Shown: positions 53,865 through 60,325 of the stretch, piece by piece | Layout: each line of letters begins with the position of its first letter | Numbering within the stretch: position 1 is the first letter of the stretch | NCBI GenBank assembly: GCA_040216885.1 | Contig: JAVJOG010000018.1 | Coordinates: 1 to 64,000 of the forward strand | From: Parvibaculum sp040216885 | Lineage (GTDB): Bacteria; Pseudomonadota; Alphaproteobacteria; Parvibaculales; Parvibaculaceae | Direction of reading: 5' to 3' | Length of the DNA stretch: 64,000 nt | Notes under the pieces: model-generated | The model's database searches: none | What the model was told of the DNA's origin: nothing | What the model saw: the letters and a program-made list of their open reading frames with translations, nothing else | Translations under genes and position numbers: made by a program

Positions 53865-54173
53865 ATGGTCAAGTGCAACACGATGGCGGATGTCCGCCGC
53901 GAGATCGACCGGATCGACCGTGCGCTCGTGAAGCTGCTGGCCGAGCGGCAGACCTATATCGAACAGGCCGGGGCGATCAAGGGCGAGCGGACGAAGGTGC
54001 GCGACGAGGCGCGGATCGAGGAAGTCGTGCAAAAGGTGCTGGCCGAGGCCGACCGCGAAGGACTGTCGCGCGCCATCGCCGATCCGCTGTGGCGGCTCCT
54101 GATCGAAAAATCGATCGAACACGAATACGAAATTTTCGATGCAAAGCCGCGCGCTACCGGTACCGGCGACTGA
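53865..54173 (+). CDS. Chorismate mutase, AroQ type
   Basis: This small helical enzyme converts chorismate to prephenate in Phe/Tyr synthesis. The 102 residues fit the free-standing AroQ form: MADVRREIDRIDRALVKLLA, then ERQTYIEQAGAIKGERTKVR and the C-terminal LWRLLIEKSIEHEYEIFDA. An Arg near residue 11, a Lys near 39 and a Glu late in the chain fit the usual active-site pattern, although isochorismate-pyruvate lyase cannot be excluded. GGAGACGAGA precedes the ATG. Confidence 0.85.
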   Translation: MVKCNTMADVRREIDRIDRALVKLLAERQTYIEQAGAIKGERTKVRDEARIEEVVQKVLAEADREGLSRAIADPLWRLLIEKSIEHEYEIFDAKPRATGTGD

Positions 54174-54193
54174 CAGCCGCCGGCATCGCGGGC

Positions 54194-54823
54194 TCAGCCT
54201 TTTTTGGCGAGCGCCATTTCTTCCGACAACGCACGCGCGACGCTCGGCCGCTGCGCAAGATCGGCGTAGTAGGTTTCGAGCACCTGCCATCGGCTACGAT
54301 CGATACCGGCAAATCCGCACAGCGTCAGAACGAAAAACGCATAGGCGTCGGCAACCGTGAACCGCTCGCCGATCAGATAGCGCCGTCCCTCCAGCATCTT
54401 TGCCAGCGCACCGAACTTGATGGGCGCGACCTCATCGCGTGCAAACGTCTTCGCCTCGGGCGGCGACGTCGGGTTGAAGATCGCGGCGAGCACCTGCTTG
54501 TGCAGTTCGGTCGCGATAAAGTTGAGACACTCCTGCAAACGGTAGCGCTCCATGGTTCCGCCGGCCGGCGCCAGACCGGCATCGGGGTTGCGGTCGGCGA
54601 CATATTGCAGAACAGCCGGACCTTCGGTGAGCAATTGCCCGTCATCGAGCCGCAGCGTCGGCACCTGCCCTTTCGGATTGATCGCGTAGAAGTCGGAACC
54701 GTCCGCCAGCTGCTTGGTTGCAAGCGTCACCGGATGGAATGAGGTGGCGTCACCCTGCCCCGACTCGTAAAGGGCAATGCGTGTGGCGATCGAACAAGCC
54801 ATTGGTGCGCAATAGAGATCCAT
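54194..54823 (-). CDS. Glutathione S-transferase
   Basis: The 209-residue protein begins MDLYCAPMACSIATRIALYE, the CxP-type thioredoxin-fold start of beta-class bacterial GSTs. The cis-Pro region is NPKGQVPTLRLDDGQLLTEG and the C-terminal helix has RYLIGERFTVADAYAFFVLT. GGGGACA lies before the ATG at 54823. It diverges from a TetR regulator, and matching operator-like sequences flank the gap, so it is probably the repressor's target. Confidence 0.92.
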   Translation of the reverse strand: MDLYCAPMACSIATRIALYESGQGDATSFHPVTLATKQLADGSDFYAINPKGQVPTLRLDDGQLLTEGPAVLQYVADRNPDAGLAPAGGTMERYRLQECLNFIATELHKQVLAAIFNPTSPPEAKTFARDEVAPIKFGALAKMLEGRRYLIGERFTVADAYAFFVLTLCGFAGIDRSRWQVLETYYADLAQRPSVARALSEEMALAKKG

Positions 54824-54844
54824 GATTGTCCCCGCGGGTTGAAT

Positions 54845-54913
54845 TTTTGTACCGATCCGAATAATATTGATTCCGAGCCTGCCGTCAATAATTTTTTGCG
54901 AGTTGGTACAAAA
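54845..54913. promoter_or_regulatory. Paired TTTTGTACC / GGTACAAAA operator candidates
   Basis: TTTTGTACC (54845-54853) and its exact complement GGTACAAAA (54905-54913) stand in the GST/TetR gap, one near each gene start. The second copy overlaps the tetR-like ATG. They are likely binding sites for the TetR protein on its own gene and on the GST gene, which is inference. Confidence 0.55.
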
Positions 54914-55512
54914 TGTTGAAAAAGCCCCGCGGACGGCCACGCGCCTATGACCCGGAGGTCGCGCTATGGCAGGCGCTGGAAACATTCTGGGCGAACGGTT
55001 TCAGCCGTGCGTCGCTCGATGCGCTGGCCGAGGCGACGGGCATGAACCGGCCGAGCCTCTATGCGGCGTTCGGCGACAAAAAATCTCTCTACCTGAAATC
55101 CTTCGAATGCTTTGCCGGACAGTTGCGCGCCGCCCTCGCCCGCACCGCTGAGAGCGAAGCGCCGCTCGACGCGACGTTGCGCAACTTCTTTCACGAGGCG
55201 ACCGAGATTTATATGTCGGGTCCGGACGGTCCGCGCGGTTGCTTCATCATCTGCACCGCACCGGCGGAAGCCGCGATGGATGCCGACATTCGCGCGGCGC
55301 TGAAAACGGCGCTGGAGGAAATCGACAGGGGACTCGAAATTCCGTTCGCGAAGGCAAAGGCCGAAGGGCACCTGCCGCCCGATGCCGACACCGCCGCGCT
55401 GGCGCGCCTGGCGGCTTCCGTTCTGCACAGCCTCGCCGTCAGGGCACGCGCCGGCGAAACGAAGGAAGCGCTGCACGCCCTGACGCGCCAGACCGTGCAA
55501 TCGCTGTGCTGA
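54913..55512 (+). CDS. TetR-family transcriptional regulator
   Basis: The 199-residue protein has an N-terminal helix-turn-helix: WANGFSRASLDALAEATGMN, then RPSLYAAFGDKKSLYLKSFE. The C-terminal ligand part has DGPRGCFIICTAPAEAAMDA and SVLHSLAVRARAGETKEALH, a pattern close to the AcrR/TetR group that follows MLKKPRGRPRAYDPE starts. It probably controls the divergent GST gene and itself, given the inverted half-sites in the gap. The ligand is unknown. Confidence 0.93.
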   Translation: MLKKPRGRPRAYDPEVALWQALETFWANGFSRASLDALAEATGMNRPSLYAAFGDKKSLYLKSFECFAGQLRAALARTAESEAPLDATLRNFFHEATEIYMSGPDGPRGCFIICTAPAEAAMDADIRAALKTALEEIDRGLEIPFAKAKAEGHLPPDADTAALARLAASVLHSLAVRARAGETKEALHALTRQTVQSLC

Positions 55513-55538
55513 CGTAAGGGACAAAAGGAAAAGACGTC

Positions 55539-55859
55539 TCAGAACTGCTTTTCGGGCAGGTTGACCACAAGCCCGTCGAGCTCGTCCGTCACCTTGATCT
55601 GGCACGACAGGCGCGAATTCTCGCGCACGTCGAAAGCGAAATCGAGCATGTCTTCTTCCATGCTCTCCGCCGGCCCGACTTTCTCCTTCCACGCATCGGC
55701 CACATAAACGTGGCACGTCGCGCAGGCGCAGGCCCCGCCGCAATCGGCATCGATGCCGGGTACCGAATTCTTGATGGCGCCTTCCATCACGGTCATGCCG
55801 TTCTCGACATTGATCGCGTGTTCCGTGCCGTTGTGTTCGATAAAGGTGATCTTCGCCAT
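55539..55859 (-). CDS. [2Fe-2S] ferredoxin, second copy
   Basis: From ATG 55859 the 106-residue protein reads MAKITFIEHNGTEHAINVEN. The cluster motif is DADCGGACACATCHVYVADA, with the last Cys in SRLSCQIKVTDELDGLVVNL. It is shorter-lived in identity to the ferredoxin at 52252 (same fold, clearly different sequence) and closer to the FdxB/ThcC P450-partner type. A longer frame to 55919 adds an arginine-rich stretch and is rejected. No reductase lies beside this copy. Confidence 0.9.
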   Translation of the reverse strand: MAKITFIEHNGTEHAINVENGMTVMEGAIKNSVPGIDADCGGACACATCHVYVADAWKEKVGPAESMEEDMLDFAFDVRENSRLSCQIKVTDELDGLVVNLPEKQF

Positions 55860-56070
55860 CTTGATTTTCTTGCCGGTGTTGGAAGGCTCCCTGGGGGCCC
55901 CGCGAGAGGGCCGGCACATAGATGCCGCAGCGGCTTCGGCTTTTCAACCCCTCAATCCGGTTAACCCCCGCATAAGCCGCCGACAAGACGCCGCACCCCC
56001 TGTTGTCGGCCTGTCGCGGGCGGCGCATAGTCTGGAACAACAACGAAAAACCGGCGGGAGCGCAACGGAA

Positions 56071-57609
56071 ATGCCAGAGCCCAAACAGGCGCCCATGAAC
56101 GTCCTTTTCATCACCGCCGACCAGTGGCGCGGCGAGTGCCTGTCGGCCCGCGGCCACCCGATGGTCAAAACGCCGAACCTCGACGCGCTGGCGGCGGACG
56201 GCGTTCTTTTCCGCAAACATTTCGCCAATGCGGTCCCTTGCGGCCCGTCGCGCGCGTCGCTCCACACCGGCATGTATCTCCAGAACCACCGCTCCGGCAC
56301 CAACGGGACGCCGCTCGACGCGCGCCACACCAACTGGGCGAAGGAAGCCGCGCGCATCGGCTACGACCCGGTGCTCTTCGGCTACACCGATACGAGCCAG
56401 GACCCGCGCGAGGAAGACCCCGAAAGCCCGTGGCTGCTGACTTACGAGGGGCCCCTGCCCGGCATCCGCCCGATCTGCATGATGGGCACCTGGCCCCATC
56501 CGTGGACGGATTACCTGAAGGAACAAGGCTTCGAGGTGCCGGCCGACATCCGCTATGCCTATGGCCACCGCGCGCCGGGCCCGGAGTATGAGGACGGCGC
56601 GCCCCACGCCCGCCCGCTCGTCTATCCGGCCGAACACGACGACACGTCCTATCTGACGAACCGGCTGATGGAATTCATCGGCGAAACGGAAAAGCCTTTC
56701 GTGGCGCATCTTTCGCTCTTGCGCCCGCACCCGCCCTTCGTCGCGCCGGAGCCTTACAACGCGATGTACGACCCGGCGGACGTGCCGGGCTTCGCGCGCA
56801 AGGCGACGGTGGAAGAGGAAGCAGCGCAGCATCCCTGGCTCGAACACCAGCTCGGCCGCAAACTTTTCCGCGCGCCGGCCGACGAGAAAAAGCTCCGCAG
56901 GCTGAAGGCCGTCTATTACGGGCTGATGTCGGAAGTCGACGCGGCGCTCGGCCGCGTCTTCGCTTTCCTGAAGGAAACCGGACGCTGGGACAACACGCTG
57001 ATCGTCTTCACCTCCGACCACGGCGAACAGATGGGCGACCGCTGGTTGCTCGGAAAATGCGGCTGGTTCGACGGCTCCTATCATATTCCGCTGATCGTCC
57101 GCGACCCGCGCCCCGCCGCCGACGCCACGCGCGGCACGGCTGTTAGTCAGTTTACGGAGAATGTCGACATCATGCCGACCATGCTCGATTTCATCGGCGC
57201 CGAAACGCCGGTGCAGTGCGACGGCAAATCGCTGATGCCGTTTCTGCGCGATGGCAAAGCGCCCGCAAACTGGCGGCGCGAAGCCCATTGGGAATATGAT
57301 TTCCGCGATCCGGCCGACGACACGGCCGAGAAGCGCCTCGGCCTGACGCTGCACCAATGCACGATGAACATTCTGCGCGGGCCGCGCTACAAATACGTCC
57401 ACTTCACGCATCTGCCGCCGCTCTTTTTCGACCTCGAAAAAGACCCGCATGAACTCGAAAACCTGGCGGCAAAGCCCGAATATCTTCCTCTGGTGCTTGA
57501 ACATGCGCAAAAGCTGCTTTCCTGGCGGATGAACCACGACGAACAGACGCTGACCCATATCGCGCTGACCGACGACGGACCCGTGGAGCGCAAATCCGCG
57601 CGCTATTGA
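56071..57609 (+). CDS. Sulfatase / phosphonate monoester hydrolase-type enzyme
   Basis: The 512-residue protein belongs to the alkaline-phosphatase-like sulfatase family. Metal-binding starts with NVLFITADQWRGECLSARGH. The active-site Cys, to be turned into formylglycine, is in NAVPCGPSRASLHTGMYLQN (C-x-P-S-R). A second metal part is VFTSDHGEQMGDRWLLGKCG. No signal peptide is seen, so it is probably cytosolic, which fits phosphonate or phosphodiester hydrolases better than secreted sulfatases. GGGAG precedes ATG 56071. A Pho-box-like array lies just past its stop. Confidence 0.9.
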   Translation: MPEPKQAPMNVLFITADQWRGECLSARGHPMVKTPNLDALAADGVLFRKHFANAVPCGPSRASLHTGMYLQNHRSGTNGTPLDARHTNWAKEAARIGYDPVLFGYTDTSQDPREEDPESPWLLTYEGPLPGIRPICMMGTWPHPWTDYLKEQGFEVPADIRYAYGHRAPGPEYEDGAPHARPLVYPAEHDDTSYLTNRLMEFIGETEKPFVAHLSLLRPHPPFVAPEPYNAMYDPADVPGFARKATVEEEAAQHPWLEHQLGRKLFRAPADEKKLRRLKAVYYGLMSEVDAALGRVFAFLKETGRWDNTLIVFTSDHGEQMGDRWLLGKCGWFDGSYHIPLIVRDPRPAADATRGTAVSQFTENVDIMPTMLDFIGAETPVQCDGKSLMPFLRDGKAPANWRREAHWEYDFRDPADDTAEKRLGLTLHQCTMNILRGPRYKYVHFTHLPPLFFDLEKDPHELENLAAKPEYLPLVLEHAQKLLSWRMNHDEQTLTHIALTDDGPVERKSARY

Positions 57610-57642
57610 TCCGTGGACGGATTTTAAGGGCGTGGCGGAGGC

Positions 57643-57767
57643 CGGGGATAAGTTTTTGAAGGCAAAAAGCGGGGATAAACCGCCCGACTGTCATCGAACT
57701 GTCAAAAAACTGTCACAAATGGACTTCGGCGCGAGTTATCCCCGCCCGCCGGCCGCACTTATCCCCG
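57643..57767. repeat. Four-copy CGGGGATAA array, two direct then two inverted
   Basis: CGGGGATAA occurs at 57643-57651 and 57670-57678; its complement TTATCCCCG occurs at 57736-57744 and 57759-57767. The pairs bracket the ACTGTCA repeats and could fold into a long stem. They differ from DnaA boxes (TTATNCACA) in the last bases. Confidence 0.65.
57687..57715 (+). promoter_or_regulatory. Triple Pho-box-like repeat
   Basis: ACTGTCA occurs at 57687, 57698 and 57709, an exact 11-base period. The alphaproteobacterial Pho box is CTGTCAT-N4-CTGTCAT, and here CTGTCAT, CTGTCAA and CTGTCAC follow each other with 4-base spacers. This would bind three PhoB protomers reading rightward. The nearest rightward gene is the oxidase at 58109, about 390 bases away. 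Confidence 0.6.
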
Positions 57768-58108
57768 GCGGTGAGCGGTTTTGAGAGACGAATTCGGAGA
57801 CGATTTGAGAGACGGGCGCGAAGACCGGGACGGTGCTTTTGACGGAGACATGTTGGGGGTGTTTTCCGGTGCGATTGGGCGAGCGGATTCCGGTGTCCGG
57901 CTCGATACGTTTCAAAGTGACAGGCAGAGGGCTGAATTGAGCGTGGTTGAAAGAGACGATTTCCTAGCCGTTCGGGATACGTGCGCGGACGCGAGAACAT
58001 TCGCGGCGGAAGACCCCTCACCCTTTCCTCCTGCGCGCCATGAGGCGCTTCGGAGGACAGGCCCACCTTCGGTCCTGAACAGGCCAAGGTAGAAGTGGAA
58101 ACCCACCC

Positions 58109-59218
58109 TTGACCGACACGCATGAAATCGAAGCCGTGGTGATCGGCGCGGGCGTCGTCGGCCTCGCCGTCGCGCGGGCGCTCGCCAAGAAAGGCCGCGA
58201 GGTTGTGGTGCTGGAACGGCATGGTGCCATCGGCACCGAAACATCGTCGCGCAACAGCGAGGTGATCCATGCCGGCATCTATTATCCGCAAGGAAGCCTG
58301 AAGGCGCGGCTTTGCGTCAAGGGGCGCACGGCGCTTTACGATTTTCTCGAAACGCGGAAGCTGCCGCACAAGCGCATCGGCAAGCTGATCGTCGCCGGCG
58401 ATGCGGCGGAGGCCAAGGCGCTGGAGGGGATCGCGACCCGCGCGCTGGCGAACGGCGTTTCCGATTTGCGCGTACTGACCGGCGCCGAAGCGCGCGCGAT
58501 GGAACCGGCGCTCCGATGCGAGGCGGCGCTGCTGTCGCCCTCGACCGGCATTGTCGACGCGCATGCCTATATGCTCGCCCTGCGCGGCGAGATGGAGGAT
58601 GCGGGCGGCGCGATTGCCTTCAACACCGACGCCGCGCGGATCGAAACGGCGGCGGACGGATTTGTGGTTCATGCGGGCGGGACGCGGCTGACGACGCGGC
58701 TGCTGGTCAATGCGGCGGGCCTGCGCGCGGCCCGCGTGGCGCGGACGATCGAGGGGCTCGATGCGGCGCATGTGCCCGAATTGCATTTCGCGCGCGGCAA
58801 TTATTTTTCATGTGCATCGCGCGCGCCGTTTTCGCGGCTGATCTATCCGGCCCCTGCCGGCGATGGCGGGCTCGGCGTGCATCTGACATTCGACATGGGT
58901 GGGCAAGCGCGCTTCGGGCCGGATGTCGAATGGATCGAAGAGACGGAGACGCCCGACTACACCGTCGATGCGGCGCGGGGCGAGAGTTTTTACGCGGCGA
59001 TAAGGCGCTACTGGCCGGCGCTGGAGGATGGCGCGCTGGCGCCGGCCTATGCCGGTGTGCGGCCGAAGCTTGCGCGCGGCGAGAGCGATTTTGCGATTGC
59101 CGGGCCGCAGGTGCATGGCGTGCCGGGCCTCGTCAATCTCTTCGGCATCGAAAGCCCGGGCCTGACGGCCTCGCTGGCGATCGCGGATGAGGTTGTGGGG
59201 ATACTGGAGGGTTTTTAA
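58109..59218 (+). CDS. LhgO-type FAD-dependent oxidoreductase
   Basis: The 369-residue protein resembles L-2-hydroxyglutarate oxidase/dehydrogenase (LhgO) and the DAO superfamily. The FAD fold is EAVVIGAGVVGLAVARALAK, followed by GTETSSRNSEVIHAGIYYPQ, a strong family signature. Later LLVNAAGLRAARVARTIEGL, then HFARGNYFSC, and PGLVNLFGIESPGLTASLAI follow. The only start in the conserved region is TTG at 58109, with a weak AAGTGGAA upstream. No ATG is available without losing the FAD fold. It would oxidise a 2-hydroxy acid to the keto acid and pass electrons to quinone or oxygen. Confidence 0.88.
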   Translation: MTDTHEIEAVVIGAGVVGLAVARALAKKGREVVVLERHGAIGTETSSRNSEVIHAGIYYPQGSLKARLCVKGRTALYDFLETRKLPHKRIGKLIVAGDAAEAKALEGIATRALANGVSDLRVLTGAEARAMEPALRCEAALLSPSTGIVDAHAYMLALRGEMEDAGGAIAFNTDAARIETAADGFVVHAGGTRLTTRLLVNAAGLRAARVARTIEGLDAAHVPELHFARGNYFSCASRAPFSRLIYPAPAGDGGLGVHLTFDMGGQARFGPDVEWIEETETPDYTVDAARGESFYAAIRRYWPALEDGALAPAYAGVRPKLARGESDFAIAGPQVHGVPGLVNLFGIESPGLTASLAIADEVVGILEGF

Positions 59219-59536
59219 GGGGAAGAAGGACTCACGCGGAGACGCGGAGGCGCGGAGAAGAGAAGAATGGATCACGCGAAGGCGCGAAGACGCGAAGAAG
59301 GGAGGATGGTTGCGCCTGCGGCGCGAAGAAAAACCCAATCTTCATTGCGAGGAGCGTAGCGACGAAGCAACCCAGAAACGACAAGTTCCGTGCTCGCGGT
59401 TTCTGGGTTGCTTCGCTTCGCTCGCAATGACGAGTGCGGGGAGTGTATCGGGGCAACCGCAAAAGCCCTTTGACGCGAAGCTCAGAAAATCATCTTCGCG
59501 CCTTCGCGCCTTCGCGTGCAAAAACCTCTACGCGCT
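59219..59536. other. 318-base gap filled by nested palindromes
   Basis: No gene is supported. The stretch is mostly made of two nested inverted repeats (separate entry), with extra GCGGAGACGCGGAGG-type tandem runs at 59235-59260. Confidence 0.75.
59273..59518. repeat. Nested inverted-repeat element
   Basis: Outer arms at 59273-59297 and 59494-59518 match in 24 of 25 bases (CACGCGAAGGCGCGAAG...). Inner arms at 59343-59379 and 59399-59429 are complements apart from a 6-base gap (CATTGCGAGGAGCG... and ...CGCTCGCAATG). The inner pair is of a kind I recognise as dispersed in many alphaproteobacterial genomes. The two nested units suggest one element inserted into another. Confidence 0.75.
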
Positions 59537-59944
59537 TCAGGCGTCGACGACGCTGTCGATGAAGCTGTTGACGGCGGCGATGGCGTCGCGGAGGCGGGCG
59601 AGGATGTCGTCGCGGCCTTCGCCGTCGACGGCCATCCATTCGGCTTCCTCGGCCAGAGCGGCAAGCGGCCAGGCGCCGAGGCCCTTGGCCGAGCCTTTCA
59701 GGCTGTGCGTCGCGTTCTTCCAGTCGAGGGCGGTGACGGCGCTTTCGATGCGCTCGATATAGATGCCGGCCTGGGCGCGGAAGAGACCGAGAAGTTCGAT
59801 CTCGAGCGCCCGGTTGCCGAGCGTGTATTTGGAGAGATGCACGAGGTCGAGCGGCCGGCGCGCATCCGGACGCGGCGTCTCGCCGGCCTGAAAATTCAGG
59901 CCCGCGCCTCGGGCCGCCATCGCTGCTGTCGCCTGGGGTTTCAT
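59537..59944 (-). CDS. Hpt-domain phosphotransfer protein
   Basis: The 135-residue protein starts at ATG 59944, with GGAG 9 bases upstream (MKPQATAAMAARGAGLNFQA). The Hpt helix bundle follows: LLGLFRAQAGIYIERIESAV, then NATHSLKGSAKGLGAWPLAA, in which the His of THSLKGSA is the phosphorylated residue. No kinase or receiver gene is adjacent. It diverges from the coiled-coil membrane gene, and a perfect CtrA box lies in the gap. It may feed a phosphorelay, but its partners are not visible here. Confidence 0.9.
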   Translation of the reverse strand: MKPQATAAMAARGAGLNFQAGETPRPDARRPLDLVHLSKYTLGNRALEIELLGLFRAQAGIYIERIESAVTALDWKNATHSLKGSAKGLGAWPLAALAEEAEWMAVDGEGRDDILARLRDAIAAVNSFIDSVVDA

Positions 59945-60325
59945 CGCACCCGCTCCATCCCGGTTTGCCGTTGCGGGGGAGTCTAGGGGCGCAGGCGCTG
60001 CGGAATCGTTAAGCGCCGGGCGCATCGGCGCGCACCAAAGCCGTTATGGGCCGTTATGGACGCAATCGCCATTGCAATTATGGTTAACAAAGGCTTAAGG
60101 TGAGCCTGCCGGTGCGCATGACGGTCCCCAAGAGCCGCAGGCCCGCGCCGGTAAGCCCCCCTTTCGCCCCTCGGCATGCCCCCCGTGCCCAGGGGTTTTC
60201 TTTTTGAAGGAGCGGGTTTTTCTTTCGGGAGGGCTTATGGTTGACGGCGCGGGGGCCATCGGACAGGCTGGAACAGTGCGGCGGCGGGGATGCCCGGATT
60301 GTGGCCGGGGGAGGCCGAAAACCTT
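59945..60325. other. Divergent gap between the Hpt and coiled-coil genes
   Basis: This 381-base gap holds a perfect CtrA box (60084-60098) in an AT-rich pocket, with the remainder GC-rich. A GGGGGAGG site at 60307 precedes the rightward gene. I see no further gene. Confidence 0.7.
60084..60098. promoter_or_regulatory. Perfect CtrA box between the Hpt and coiled-coil genes
   Basis: TTAACAAAGGCTTAA fits TTAA-N7-TTAA exactly. It lies 140 bases from the Hpt start and 228 bases from the coiled-coil gene start, so either or both may respond. Confidence 0.7.

Larger units (their letters stand above)
57610..58108. other. 499-base gap with Pho-box-like array and paired repeats
   Basis: The gap contains three ACTGTCA repeats (57687-57715), four CGGGGATAA/TTATCCCCG copies around them, two TTTGAGAGACG copies (57780 and 57805 region), and from 58010 a GC-rich stretch with hairpins that resembles a dispersed repeat. 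The open frame at 57781-58092 has a charged, low-complexity translation, and I do not accept it as a gene. Confidence 0.6.

Noticed and set aside
55962..55976. TTAACCCCCGCATAA as a CtrA box near the second ferredoxin
   Set aside because: One mismatch in a GC-rich context, no cell-cycle gene nearby, and similar partial matches are expected by chance.
54964..57558. 864-codon open frame opposite tetR and the sulfatase gene
   Set aside because: It spans two clear genes and a ferredoxin gene in a shifted frame, so it is a shadow.
57643..57767. TTATCCCCG copies as DnaA boxes and an origin
   Set aside because: They differ from TTATNCACA at the key last bases, and no dnaA, parAB or AT-rich unwinding region is present.
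57781..58092. 103-codon open frame in the Pho-array gap
   Set aside because: Charged, low-complexity translation running into a hairpin-rich repeat; no ribosome site or recognisable domain.
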